DNA of 64,000 bases from UBA6244 sp965140775 (lineage in GTDB: Bacteria > Bacteroidota > Bacteroidia > Bacteroidales > F082): the NCBI GenBank assembly GCA_965140775.1, contig OZ223471.1, positions 3,906,001-3,970,000 on the forward strand, read 5' to 3'. Made by a program: the position numbers and the translations under genes. Of this stretch, positions 35,084 through 44,333 are shown piece by piece; the stretch's first letter is position 1; each line of letters opens with the position of its first letter. The notes below the pieces were generated by a model. That model was given only the letters and a program-made list of their open reading frames with translations, did no database searches and was not told the origin of the DNA.

Positions 35084-36701
35084 GAAAGGGTATAGTTTAC
35101 GTGATCAGGAGGATAAAATAAGACAGTACTGTAAGCTCAATAACATCGACGTCCTAATGCACTTTCAGGATGATCATTCAGCCAAAAATTTTGATCGTCC
35201 TAAGTGGAAGCTCTTAATGGATTATCTCCAAAAGAATAAAAAGACCATTGACGAGTTTGTTTTTCTCAAATGGGATCGGTTTACCAGAAATGTAAGTGAG
35301 GGTTTTATTGTATTAAATAAAATACGGGCACTTGGAATTAAAATTGTCAGTGTTGAGCAGGATGTCGATGATTCGATACCGGAGAATCTATTGCTTCAAG
35401 CTGTTTATATGACCGTTCCGGAAATTGAGAACAAACGCAGAGCTTTGAATGTGGTATCGGGAATGCGTAGAGCCATGAAAGAAGGGCGGTGGCCATGGAA
35501 AGCTCCAGTGGGTTATATAAACTCAAGAGATGAAAACGGTAAAATAGTCGTTGATGTTGACCCCGTGAAAGCCCCTTATATCAGGAAGATTTTTGAAGAA
35601 ATTATCAAAGGCGATTTCTCCCAACAAGATATTCGAACACAAATGTTCCGAAAAGGCATTAAGCTTAGCAAAAGTAATTTCTCGCGATTGTTAAGAAACA
35701 AGTTCTATATCGGCCAGATTGACATCCCGGCCTACAAGGATGAACCCGCAGAAACAGTGTCTGGTTTGCACAGCCCCATCATCGATCCTGAGGTGTATTT
35801 TCGGGTGCAACAAATACTGGATGGACGTAATATTAAACGTAACATTAACAGCAAAAGATTGTCCCGTCCTGAATTGCCACTACGAGGACATATGCTATGT
35901 CAAAGTTGTGGCGGCAAAATGACAGGAAGTGCATCAAAGGGAAATGGTGGCAGATATTATTACTACCATTGTAACAAGTGTGGAACCAGATATAAAGCTA
36001 CTATGGCAAATGAGGCATTTGAGAGGTTGTTACGAAAGATGACACTGACCGATGGTTCGAAAAGGCTCCTAAAGTTGATAGTAGCACAAAAAGGCGAGGA
36101 ACTACTTAAAAATGAACAACAGGAACAAAAAACTGTGGCGATGGAGTTAAAAAAACAGCAAGAACGCAAAACACGATTGATGGATAGTTTTTTGGATGGA
36201 AAAATCGACGGGACAGAATACAGTTTGCTCAAGCCCCGCGTGGAAGATGAACTGACCCGACTTGAGATCAGATCGAAGGAATTGAAAACAACAAAAGCCA
36301 ATTTAACCCGTGATCTGACAAAAGGAATTGATATGATAGCTAACCTTTATAACTTATATGATAACAGCAACTTATTAGGAAAACAGCGTATTATTGGTTC
36401 GATATTTCCCAGAAACTTTATTTTTGAAGAAAACAAAGTTCGAACCGAACAAATGAATGAGGCTGTACGCTGGATTATCAGCAGTAGCAAGGCTTTGCGC
36501 CAAAAAGAAAAAGGGGACAACACTGGTTTTTCAATGTTGTCCCCTTGGGTAGCCCCACCAGGACTCGAATACTTTTATCTGCATTTGTTCATGCTTGTTC
36601 ATTATTCATTATATATCTGTATATTACAATTTACTTTGTTCCTGAGAACAAACCAAAACAAATGTAAACGAAATAAATTATTCCCCTTTCTATTCCCCTA
36701 A
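35031..36701 (+). CDS. large serine recombinase
   Basis: A 556-residue site-specific recombinase. The N-terminal resolvase domain has YTRVSTDTQ with catalytic Ser12, KWDRFTRN, and the long helix entered at VPEIENKRR. The recombinase domain includes WPWKAPVGYIN and IRTQMFRKGIKLSKSNFSRL. A zinc ribbon near 290-325 (CQSCGG ... CNKCGT) is followed by a coiled coil. The last ~55 residues are odd: from about position 36511 the frame runs antisense through a tRNA terminator and tRNA 3' end (WVAPPGLEY), then through hydrophobic sequence to 36701. The native C-terminus was probably shorter or different. It should integrate or excise an element at this locus. Confidence 0.9.
   Translation: MRKTAVIYTRVSTDTQAEKGYSLRDQEDKIRQYCKLNNIDVLMHFQDDHSAKNFDRPKWKLLMDYLQKNKKTIDEFVFLKWDRFTRNVSEGFIVLNKIRALGIKIVSVEQDVDDSIPENLLLQAVYMTVPEIENKRRALNVVSGMRRAMKEGRWPWKAPVGYINSRDENGKIVVDVDPVKAPYIRKIFEEIIKGDFSQQDIRTQMFRKGIKLSKSNFSRLLRNKFYIGQIDIPAYKDEPAETVSGLHSPIIDPEVYFRVQQILDGRNIKRNINSKRLSRPELPLRGHMLCQSCGGKMTGSASKGNGGRYYYYHCNKCGTRYKATMANEAFERLLRKMTLTDGSKRLLKLIVAQKGEELLKNEQQEQKTVAMELKKQQERKTRLMDSFLDGKIDGTEYSLLKPRVEDELTRLEIRSKELKTTKANLTRDLTKGIDMIANLYNLYDNSNLLGKQRIIGSIFPRNFIFEENKVRTEQMNEAVRWIISSSKALRQKEKGDNTGFSMLSPWVAPPGLEYFYLHLFMLVHYSLYICILQFTLFLRTNQNKCKRNKLFPFLFP
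36501..36546 (-). terminator. tRNA-type Rho-independent terminator inside the recombinase 3' end
   Basis: A perfect 12-bp stem, AAGGGGACAACA / TGTTGTCCCCTT (36511-36522 with 36535-36546), followed on the minus strand by a T-rich tract (complement of 36501-36510). It directly follows the tRNA 3' end at 36547-36569, as a tRNA terminator would. Confidence 0.75.
36547..36569 (-). other. tRNA 3'-end fragment, candidate attachment-site core
   Basis: On the minus strand the order is T-loop TTCGAGT (36569-36563), T-stem CCTGG (36562-36558), acceptor strand TGGGGCT (36557-36551) and discriminator A (36550). CCA is not encoded. The expected 5' T-stem strand CCAGG and the rest of the tRNA are missing to the right, where sequence unlike a tRNA begins. 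Integrases often recombine within tRNA 3' ends and leave such a copy. The tRNA identity cannot be told without the anticodon arm. Confidence 0.7.
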
Positions 36702-36707
36702 TTCTAC

Positions 36708-36715
36708 TATATTTG
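36708..36715 (+). promoter_or_regulatory. possible -7 element TATATTTG of the integrase gene
   Basis: This matches TAnnTTTG, 18 bases before the ATG at 36734. No clear -33 TTG is seen, so it is moderate evidence. Confidence 0.45.
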
Positions 36716-36733
36716 CATTCAATTCTATGGCGT

Positions 36734-38047
36734 ATGGCAAATTTGAAGTTTTTCTTGAAGAATCCAAAATCCAAATCAGAAAGTCTCATATACTTAGTCT
36801 TTCAATATGGCTATTACGAAAGAGATCCTGTAACAAACAGAAAGAATTATAAATTTATGAAATTGTCGGTTGGAGAAAGAATCTTTCCGGCCTATTGGAA
36901 CAAAAACAAGTGTCGGGCAAAAGAAACGAGATCATTTGCTCAGCACAGTGAATTCAATTCAAAACTTGAGACCTTGGAAAATATCACTTTTAATGTTTAC
37001 CGCCGCCTAATTAATGATGGGATATTCCCGACCCCAACTCAATTGAAAGCGGAGGTGATAAAGGAATCCTACTTGTCTAATACTGGCCGTGCGGGAAACA
37101 TAAACAAAATAGGATTTTTCGATTTTATTCGCAAGATAATTGGAGAAAGTGAGTCTGGAGTCCGCCTTACATCTAAGGGTACTAAATACAGCAATTTCAC
37201 AATAAAGGGATACATCACAACCTTAAATCATTTAGAAGACTTTCAGAGATACTTAAATACGAGGATTGATTTCGATAGTATAAATATGGATTTTTATCAT
37301 AGTTTAGTTAATTGGTTTTACTCACAGGGAAAAGCGAAAAACACGGTAGGTAAACAAATCAAGAACTTAAAGGTTTTTATGATTGAGGCTCTTGATAGAG
37401 GGTTCACAACAAACACTGCATTTCGAAGTAAAAAGTTCAAAGTGTTGGAAGAAGACTCTGACACAATTTATCTAAGCGATGAAGAACTTGATAGGATTCA
37501 GGATCTCAATTTATCTCATTCACCCAACCTAGAGTTAGCAAGAGATAATTTCATTCTTGACTGTTACATTGGGCTTAGAATTGCTGATTTCAACAACTTG
37601 ACAAAAGAACATATTATTGATGTGCAAGGAATTAAAATGATAAGCATTATAATGCAGAAGACAGAAAATCCTGTAAAGATCCCTTTGCATAAGAATGCTC
37701 TTCAGATTCTGGAAAAATGCAACTATAATATTAAGACCCTTTCCGATCAGGCTATGAACAGACTTATAAAACAAATCGGTAAACTTGCAGAAATAAACGA
37801 TGAAATTTTTACTACGATAACTCGCGGGGGTAAACGCGTTGTAATAGCACATAAGAAGTATGAAAAGATAACCAATCATACAGCCAGAAGAAGTTTCGCT
37901 ACAAATCTGTATTATGCAGATGTTCCCAACTTAGCAATCATGAAAATGACTGGACACAAGACAGAAAAATCCTTTCTAAAGTATATCCGCATTAATGAAG
38001 AAGAAAATGCTATTAAACTATCACAACACCCATATTTTTCATCCTAG
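36734..38047 (+). CDS. tyrosine recombinase / integrase
   Basis: A 437-residue integrase of the Bacteroidota type. I chose ATG 36734 (MANLKFFLKNPKSKSESLIY), which begins like other arm-binding domains and lies after a promoter element. An arm-binding N-terminus (1-110) and a SAM-like core-binding domain (about 120-235, ending near KNTVGKQIKNLKVFM) precede the catalytic domain. Catalytic residues are Arg282 (IGLRIADFNNL), His382-x-x-Arg385 (HTARRSFATN), His408 (MTGHKT) and Tyr417 (FLKYIRI). All are present, so it is probably active. The tRNA 3' fragment 165 bases upstream is the likely attachment site. Confidence 0.92.
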   Translation: MANLKFFLKNPKSKSESLIYLVFQYGYYERDPVTNRKNYKFMKLSVGERIFPAYWNKNKCRAKETRSFAQHSEFNSKLETLENITFNVYRRLINDGIFPTPTQLKAEVIKESYLSNTGRAGNINKIGFFDFIRKIIGESESGVRLTSKGTKYSNFTIKGYITTLNHLEDFQRYLNTRIDFDSINMDFYHSLVNWFYSQGKAKNTVGKQIKNLKVFMIEALDRGFTTNTAFRSKKFKVLEEDSDTIYLSDEELDRIQDLNLSHSPNLELARDNFILDCYIGLRIADFNNLTKEHIIDVQGIKMISIIMQKTENPVKIPLHKNALQILEKCNYNIKTLSDQAMNRLIKQIGKLAEINDEIFTTITRGGKRVVIAHKKYEKITNHTARRSFATNLYYADVPNLAIMKMTGHKTEKSFLKYIRINEEENAIKLSQHPYFSS

Positions 38048-38086
38048 CAAGGAAGTTATTGTGAATTCAAAAATTAACCATCAGCT

Positions 38087-39061
38087 ATGAAAAAATCAAC
38101 CAAAGAAGTAAAGTCAAAAAGAAATGTAAAGCACCCATACACAAGATTTCTTAATGAAATAAAGCAAATCTGGAAGAATAATCCTGAAAATGTGAAACAG
38201 AGGTTGGCATATATGGTAGAAAAGAAAGGGAACTTACTAGAAAGGCCCTTTTTAATGGAATTTATCGAAAGATTCTTAGGGATTAACAAGACTAAAATCT
38301 CAACCATAAGGCCGGAATTATTTGAAGAAGTATTTGGATGGGTTATGCGTCACAGAATTAACTACTTTGTAGATGTTGGAATGTTTTTTCGTATAAAGGA
38401 ATACCAAAACAGGTATTGGGTTAATAGATCCTTTCAATTGGAATTTATTGAAAGAGAATTAGAAATAATAAGACGCACATTGACTTTCAATAACGGAATA
38501 GTTCCATTTCAAGAATTCAAAGTAAATATGGTAGCCAAGCTCAAATATGGAGAATTTCCTGACACAAGAAAGTACAATCCTTTCTGGATTGGAAAAGTTC
38601 TAATTCTGATTAAATACTCTGACTTCCTGAAAAAAGAAAGAGAAAAACTTCAAATTCGAGAAGACTTCTCTACCTTGAAAGTCCCCCTTGAACTTGATTT
38701 TGACAACCAGAAACATAAATACTTTATAAGTATTCGAATTCCTTCTGAGATTTTAAGCATTTTTGATAAAAGTGAAAAGGAGAGATCAAATGAGCAAATC
38801 GTTTCAGAAGATAGCATTAATCCACCAATAACTTATTCTAAACTTCTTACAAGAAAGGAGACCTCTGAGATAATGCAAGTATCGCTTCCTACCATTGATA
38901 ACATGACGAAACAAGGAAAGCTTAAATGCTATAGGATTGGTAATACTAATTTAAAAAGGTATAAAATGGAAGATATCAACGACCTTTTATTACAAATCCA
39001 GACAGAGATCAAGCTTAATACAAATGGGTGGAACAACAGAGTATCAACCTTACACCGTTAA
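38087..39061 (+). CDS. excisionase-like HTH protein with unknown N-terminal region
   Basis: A 324-residue protein. The C-terminal ~60 residues form an excisionase/MerR-type HTH (TRKETSEIMQVSLPTIDNMT, then GKLKCYRIGNTNLKRYKMED). The first ~230 residues are Lys/Arg/Glu-rich and mostly helical, without a family that I recognise. It lies 39 bases after the integrase and is probably co-transcribed with it. Bacteroidota integrases often have such an HTH partner that controls excision, but this one is much longer than a simple Xis. Confidence 0.65.
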   Translation: MKKSTKEVKSKRNVKHPYTRFLNEIKQIWKNNPENVKQRLAYMVEKKGNLLERPFLMEFIERFLGINKTKISTIRPELFEEVFGWVMRHRINYFVDVGMFFRIKEYQNRYWVNRSFQLEFIERELEIIRRTLTFNNGIVPFQEFKVNMVAKLKYGEFPDTRKYNPFWIGKVLILIKYSDFLKKEREKLQIREDFSTLKVPLELDFDNQKHKYFISIRIPSEILSIFDKSEKERSNEQIVSEDSINPPITYSKLLTRKETSEIMQVSLPTIDNMTKQGKLKCYRIGNTNLKRYKMEDINDLLLQIQTEIKLNTNGWNNRVSTLHR

Positions 39062-39210
39062 TCCATGTTTTACGAGGACATAAGCTATACAAGTGTTAAT
39101 GTCGAGAATTTTATCCAAATATCAACTTGTTTTTTACTTCTGGTGTGTTTTATCCCATTTTTGAAAGCCTACTCTTACTTTGTTGCAACAAGTTCTCTAC
39201 ATTGACTCAC

Positions 39211-41823
39211 CTAGCCTGTCGTATTCTTTCGTAGGATAAAATCAAGTTTTTTGATATCGTCACCACCAACTATTTGTTTAACTTCTATTGATCGCTGCGA
39301 TGGAATACTAGATACACCTAAATAGTGAAGCTGGACTGTATCTACTTCAAGTGAATAATGACCTGGCAACAAGCTCATTTTATAGTAGCTTCCATCATTA
39401 AATGTTCTGATAATCGCAGTATCCTTTGTGTCAAGGTTAATCAGTAGCAGTCTGACTCCAGCCATTTCAATTTTGGAACTGTCGGATTTTAAATAGACTG
39501 TGCCTTCAAGGATTCCTGTACGGTAGAATGGGATTTCTATTTGCTTAAACCTTCCGGGGTCGGCGATGAAAGAGAATTGATAATACAGTGGTGCCAATGT
39601 CGGATCCGACGAGGAGGGTAGTATGATTTCAGCCGAATATTTCCAATAATTTTGAAGTTGACTGATTCGTAGGATGCTATCACGTCCCATTTCCATTGCG
39701 GCTGCTTGGTTGAGTCTGATTGAACGAGCCGGAATCACCTTTTCTTTCGGGTCGAAGATCCTATTGTTATTATTGTCGATAAAGAAGATTACGGATACTG
39801 CGGCTTTATCGCTTAGCTCATGATTTGAAAAAAACAAGCTACGGTTTGGGAGGTCAAAGCCCACGGATCCCACAAAGTTCTGTTGGAACATGGCATCTGT
39901 TGGAGTGCCTTCAAGCCGGGTTGTTGTGCGAATATGTTTTAAATCGAAAACGACACCAACCAGAAGGTTCAGCCTGTGGGTCAGCAAATTACTTTCTAAA
40001 TTGAGAGAAACCTGTGTTCTTCGGTGAATAATTTTGTTTATCTGCACTCCAAGAGAATGCCATGAGTGCCTGTATACATTATATCTAATCTGACCTCGAA
40101 TAAATGCTCCTTTTAACAGTGCAGGGGTACTCTTTGAATAAGGTGCAGAATATGCCAGTGAAGAAGACAGAAGGCCATCCTGCATGTGCTCTGTGGTGAT
40201 CATACGGTACAGTGAATAACGGTATGTAAGTCTTAAGTCAAGGCGCCTTACCTTGGTGTTAAAATTCAGGTGAAGATACGAGCTACATGAGTATCCATAA
40301 TTGAAATGCTCCATGCCAAGAAGAAATCCTGATTGCTTGTTGTACATACGAAAAGGTAAATAAATACTACCACGGAATTCCTGTTGGGTTGTGCTCTGAG
40401 GGATAGTATTTTCATTATCCAAGACAGTAGCAGATAGGTTCACACTCCCCCCCCAGGCATATACTACATCGGAACTAAAGCGGTAAAAACTGCCTGGCGC
40501 CACCTCTATGCTAAAGAGGTATTGCTCAAATAATCTGGCCGAAAATACCCCAAATAAATACGCCTGTCGAAGTTTGTTGTAATAATCTATTCCAGCTTTT
40601 GCGGTCAGTAAGTGGTTAATGCCAAATGCTACATCGCTATGGATTAAAAATGTTTCGGAAGAGGAATCACTGAACTGATTAAAAGGGTTCCCTACTTGAA
40701 TGTTGTAGCTGAAGGTTCCTTTTGGCAGAAAGGCATATGGAATCTGCACTTGTCTGTTCACAGCATCAATCTCACCTGTGGGAGAGTAAGTTTTAACACT
40801 GATTGTATTGGTTCCATAGTAAAGGGGTAAAGCAACACGGTAATTGCCCAAGCCGTCAGCTTTTGTAAAACCCGAAAGTTGCCCATTTAGATAGAGTTCC
40901 ACCTCTGCCTCTGGGGCAATGTTGCCTGTATACATATATTGACTGTACAGACGTCTAGGCATTACAGGTTCGTTTGATATGGAAACGCCTTGTATTTGCT
41001 GGGAAAAAGTGCCCGTGGTATTGATTCTTCCCACCTTAATGGAAGTAATCAGGGGATTAGTTCGCAATGCATAATGCCAATAGAAGTTGTATGGAACCAA
41101 TGGCTGATTCGAATTGGAGCTGCCATAAACGGATCCATGCAGATCGCCTCCGAGCAGAGCCATGCTGCCAGAAAGAATAAAATATCCGCTTAAGCTAGAG
41201 GCTTTATGTCCAAAAATTCCTATATTATAGTCGACAAATCCCAGGCCTGCGATTTGTTTTTTTTGCTGGAAACGTAAAGGAAAATCGCCGGTCTTTGTCT
41301 TATTAGTAATATTACTGTGGAGTTTTTCTCTTTTTAGTTTTTCAATAACAGGAAGTTGTTGGTCGGTCTCAAGGGATATTTGAAGTGCACTGAGGTTAAG
41401 GTTAAAATGCAAGCCAAAAAGCCTTTCAAAAAGTTCGGGTGATAGGTAGATATCTGTAGAGCCTATACGAAAGTCGCTAGAGGAAAGATCAAAGGTTTGT
41501 TTACCAATGATGACTTGTGTCTTAGTCAAATTGATTACCCATTTGTTGTTTGGTTCAGGGAAACCCCCTTTTAGGATATACCCTATGGTGTCAAATTCGT
41601 AGTGAATATAGAATAAGTCAAATAGCTCCATCAGGGGTAGATACAGTTTGTTCTCGCTATAGATGGTGTTAATTAAATGATTACCAAGTTGAGGATAGTG
41701 AAAACTGAAAAGTACTTCCTGTTGGACATCCTCAGTGGCATTCTGAAAGCTGGGGCATTCATTGGAAGAAACAGGAAGGATCAAAATATAGAACCCCAAT
41801 AACAAGTATTTAAATTGTTTCAT
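39211..41823 (-). CDS. outer-membrane usher-like protein of a chaperone-usher pilus
   Basis: An 870-residue exported protein; the length fits FimD-type ushers. Signal peptide: FKYLLLGFYILILPVSS. A long region of alternating strands fits the beta-barrel. Usher-like phrases include SNEPVMPRRLYSQYMYTGNI, then APEAEVELYLNGQLSG, then GTNTISVKTYSPTGE and VQIPYAFLPKGTFSYNIQVG. The C-terminal part has FFIDNNNNRIFDPKE and a carboxypeptidase-regulatory-like fold (GILEGTVYLKSD, LLPGHYSLEVD), as in ushers of the alternate (CS1/Tcf-like) branch. The usher would receive pilin-chaperone complexes from the periplasm and polymerise the fibre. It is the last gene of a minus-strand cluster with chaperone and DUF4402-type pilins. 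Confidence 0.75.
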   Translation of the reverse strand: MKQFKYLLLGFYILILPVSSNECPSFQNATEDVQQEVLFSFHYPQLGNHLINTIYSENKLYLPLMELFDLFYIHYEFDTIGYILKGGFPEPNNKWVINLTKTQVIIGKQTFDLSSSDFRIGSTDIYLSPELFERLFGLHFNLNLSALQISLETDQQLPVIEKLKREKLHSNITNKTKTGDFPLRFQQKKQIAGLGFVDYNIGIFGHKASSLSGYFILSGSMALLGGDLHGSVYGSSNSNQPLVPYNFYWHYALRTNPLITSIKVGRINTTGTFSQQIQGVSISNEPVMPRRLYSQYMYTGNIAPEAEVELYLNGQLSGFTKADGLGNYRVALPLYYGTNTISVKTYSPTGEIDAVNRQVQIPYAFLPKGTFSYNIQVGNPFNQFSDSSSETFLIHSDVAFGINHLLTAKAGIDYYNKLRQAYLFGVFSARLFEQYLFSIEVAPGSFYRFSSDVVYAWGGSVNLSATVLDNENTIPQSTTQQEFRGSIYLPFRMYNKQSGFLLGMEHFNYGYSCSSYLHLNFNTKVRRLDLRLTYRYSLYRMITTEHMQDGLLSSSLAYSAPYSKSTPALLKGAFIRGQIRYNVYRHSWHSLGVQINKIIHRRTQVSLNLESNLLTHRLNLLVGVVFDLKHIRTTTRLEGTPTDAMFQQNFVGSVGFDLPNRSLFFSNHELSDKAAVSVIFFIDNNNNRIFDPKEKVIPARSIRLNQAAAMEMGRDSILRISQLQNYWKYSAEIILPSSSDPTLAPLYYQFSFIADPGRFKQIEIPFYRTGILEGTVYLKSDSSKIEMAGVRLLLINLDTKDTAIIRTFNDGSYYKMSLLPGHYSLEVDTVQLHYLGVSSIPSQRSIEVKQIVGGDDIKKLDFILRKNTTG

Positions 41824-42036
41824 TTTACGGTGGCGAGAACAAACTTTTAAGGGTTAATCCACCAAAGAAGCAAACATGATACTTTTTTACGGAGGATATT
41901 GATATTGACTCCATGTGGAAATGCAAAACATTAAAAGTTGTATTTTATGCAAGCAAAATACAATCATATACTGAGAAAGAGACCATATATCAAAGACAAA
42001 TCTACGATTCTCGTGATGTACTATAAGTTCCAGATA

Positions 42037-42378
42037 TTAAACATCGGAGCCCCCAATCAAGGAGAAACTAGTTTGCGCGACTTCAAAATGATATGAGAGG
42101 CTAGAGTTAGATATCTGAATTTCAGACAGAGTACCTCTAAAAGCAATCCCTTCAGCATTTACAATATCGTTAAGGTTGATCAAATGAGGGGCATAGTCTA
42201 ATAATTGACCGATGAAATGGTTCCACTTTTCCCCAAAGTTATTGATTAACAAAACATTGATATTTCCCACATCCTTGGAGGTCTGTTTATCAATAAAAAA
42301 ACAATTTGTGGATGGATTGTGATAGTACCACCATAATGCGAGCTCGGGTTGGTTTGGTAACTTTATTGTATTCTTCAT
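42037..42378 (-). CDS. unknown protein between usher and chaperone genes
   Basis: A 113-residue protein without signal peptide or membrane segment. It has aromatic-rich starts (PELALWWYYHNPSTNCFFID) and a beta-rich end. It is separated from the chaperone gene by 108 bases and from the usher by 213 bases, so it has its own short unit within the fimbrial cluster. No family is recognised. It might be a cytoplasmic regulator or unrelated. Confidence 0.5.
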   Translation of the reverse strand: MKNTIKLPNQPELALWWYYHNPSTNCFFIDKQTSKDVGNINVLLINNFGEKWNHFIGQLLDYAPHLINLNDIVNAEGIAFRGTLSEIQISNSSLSYHFEVAQTSFSLIGGSDV

Positions 42379-42486
42379 ATTATTTACTTTCTTTTGATTA
42401 GTCTGAAGGCAATGCAGTAGGTGCCTAAATTATCATTTCAGGTTTAAAAACTGGACATGCTCATCTCGGAGAGTTAAAAGACCCCA

Positions 42487-43329
42487 TTATTCAAGTTCTA
42501 AAATTGAACGATACATTACAGGTGCCATTTGTGCCAGATCCTGCGACAGTATATCCGATCGCTTACTTTCATAAGTTAGTTCCAAGGTGTAATTGCCAGG
42601 AAATACTCTTTCGCGCACAAATGGGATTTCTATGGTACGCTTCACATCGAAATAAGCAGTACAAGTCTGGTGATTCTCACCCACGATTTTACCTTGTGCA
42701 TTGTACAGGGTGGCATGAACACTTCCAATAAAAGGTGAGTTTCCCATGGGATGAAGTTCAGAAACGGCAACGAGGCCATTATTTTCTATTTTAGTTGAAA
42801 CTCCTAGAACCTGCAGTCCTGTGTTCACTTTTCCTTTATGGTAGAATGCTGCAATATTCTGATGAAAAATAAAATTAATTTGAGTACCAATTCCATCGGA
42901 TAGGATAGTTGTATCAGCATCTACAGATTTTCGGGCTGAGCTGACAATGACCCTTGACCAGTACACACCATCGGGTTTGTTGGACAAGGGCTTAACTTGA
43001 AATCGCACAGTTTGCTGCTGCCCTGGAATAAGGATAAAGCTTCGTGGGAAAGCGCGTAGATTAGACGACAGGTTATAAGCCGAAGTGGCAAGTGAGTCAT
43101 CGTTGATGGTCACTGGGTTGCCCAATTCGTCAGATCCAGGATATCCAAATTCAAATGCAATGGTCACTTCCTGGTCATAGTCAGTATGGTTCGCAATATA
43201 CATTTCAGCCGTATTGGATGCTTCATGAATACATATTGAAGTTGGGGCAAGACTCACCTGTGAATAAGACTGATAGGTTCGCAGCAACAGCCCCAGCATT
43301 GACAGTGAAAATATGATTAGATTTTTCAT
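42487..43329 (-). CDS. periplasmic pilus chaperone, PapD-like
   Basis: A 280-residue protein with a signal peptide (IIFSLSMLGLLLRTYQSYS). Two Ig-like domains are expected. The first contains SLAPTSICIHEASNTAEMYI, RAFPRSFILIPGQQQTVRFQ and DGVYWSRVIVSS, which match the PapD-family pattern of an Arg-Pro strand, a PGQ-Q turn and a conserved later strand. The second (about 170-280) is diverged. Such chaperones bind fimbrial subunits by donor-strand complementation and hand them to the usher encoded downstream. The best-conserved region supports the call. The clade is probably an alternate, non-enterobacterial type. Confidence 0.75.
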   Translation of the reverse strand: MKNLIIFSLSMLGLLLRTYQSYSQVSLAPTSICIHEASNTAEMYIANHTDYDQEVTIAFEFGYPGSDELGNPVTINDDSLATSAYNLSSNLRAFPRSFILIPGQQQTVRFQVKPLSNKPDGVYWSRVIVSSARKSVDADTTILSDGIGTQINFIFHQNIAAFYHKGKVNTGLQVLGVSTKIENNGLVAVSELHPMGNSPFIGSVHATLYNAQGKIVGENHQTCTAYFDVKRTIEIPFVRERVFPGNYTLELTYESKRSDILSQDLAQMAPVMYRSILELE

Positions 43330-43659
43330 TTTCGCTTTAATTTTTTAATTTTATGTCATTTGTATTTTATACTCCTTAGATAGCTGGAAAGTACCCTACA
43401 CCAGATATTATATAGGCACTACCCAGATCAAACCAATTCAATTGCTTTTCAAAGTAGTTTGTTTATTAGGCAAGTTAGTTCTAACTATACACGACTCATC
43501 TTTTCTAAAGCAGAATAAAGAAATAATTTTGACCTTCAGTGAGTCTCCTTTCATACAGTCTATCTATTGCGATTTATTTTGCAAATAAGCATTTGCTCTT
43601 TTCGGACGGTTAAAAATAAGCTGCATCAAAGGAGCCCCAAGAAAGGTCAATTTTTCACC
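43330..43659. other. 330-base gap between pilin and chaperone genes
   Basis: No gene is seen. No TAnnTTTG promoter on the minus strand and no convincing terminator hairpin was found, although the gap suggests that the chaperone has its own promoter or that the abundant pilin mRNA is processed here. Confidence 0.4.
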
Positions 43660-44193
43660 TTAGTTGTATTCCACACTAATGTTAAAGGTGCCCGAGTAGG
43701 TACCCGTCTCCTGTGCTGTAAGAGTAGGGATAGAACCTCCGACCCAGATAAAATAATCCCCGGTTGTCCCGTCAAGTGTTACCTGACTGCCACTAGTAAT
43801 GGCTGCGGCCGTAGCTTGGTTCGAATTGCTGGCATCTCCCACCACTTCCGGGGTCATTGTCATAGTCCCTGTGGCTCCGTTGGAGAGGGATACAGTAGCG
43901 TCATAAGTAACAGTAACACTGGCTCCCGTGCTGCCGGTCATATCAAAAACGGCAACATCGGTTATGCTACCGGTATTAGAGTTTGAAACCCCATTTGCAT
44001 CCAGTACCACTGCACCCGTAGTAGTTGCATTTAAGTTTCCAAAATCGATGGAGGTCCCTGCTTCCAAATCAAGCGTAAGCGCGGTAAGCACAACCGCATT
44101 TGCTGATGATGTGGCAGGCGTTTGGGCGTAATTCACTATTGTAAAAACAACAATTAAGCTTGCCGTAAGGGTGAATTTAATTACATTTTTCAT
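43660..44193 (-). CDS. DUF4402-type major pilin
   Basis: A 177-residue protein with a signal peptide (FTLTASLIVVFTIVNYAQ) and a small, Thr/Ser/Gly-rich beta domain: LTLDLEAGTSIDFGNLNATT at the start, DYFIWVGGSIP and GTYSGTFNISVEYN at the end. This is the DUF4402 pattern, a family found as fimbrial-type subunits with chaperone-usher genes. It has almost no charged residues, as expected for a densely packed pilin. It lies directly before the chaperone gene and is the likely major subunit. Gaps on both sides (140 and 330 bases) suggest separate expression control. Confidence 0.8.
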   Translation of the reverse strand: MKNVIKFTLTASLIVVFTIVNYAQTPATSSANAVVLTALTLDLEAGTSIDFGNLNATTTGAVVLDANGVSNSNTGSITDVAVFDMTGSTGASVTVTYDATVSLSNGATGTMTMTPEVVGDASNSNQATAAAITSGSQVTLDGTTGDYFIWVGGSIPTLTAQETGTYSGTFNISVEYN

Positions 44194-44333
44194 GGCATTA
44201 TAATTTAGTTAATAGAAAAAATTGTATATCAGTAAATTAATATATATTCAAATTTGTACTTGTATCCAAAAGTCTGTCTCAAGTAATTTTCTATTGGGAT
44301 CTGATTTTTACTTCCATGTTCAATTGTATATTA

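Larger units (their letters stand above)
33366..39061. mobile_element. integrative-element region with serine and tyrosine recombinases
   Basis: The span holds a divergent regulator pair, small overlapping ORFs, a large serine recombinase, a tRNA 3'-end fragment, a tyrosine integrase and an excisionase-like protein. This gene set is typical of integrative elements. The tRNA fragment at 36547-36569 next to the integrase suggests one attachment site. By its orientation the integrase element should extend to the right of it. The outer ends are not defined: no second copy of the fragment was found in the window. It may be two stacked or decayed elements. Confidence 0.5.

Noticed and set aside
36547..36569. 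Complete tRNA gene
   Set aside because: Only the T-loop, 3' T-stem strand, acceptor strand and discriminator are present. The 5' T-stem strand and everything upstream are missing.
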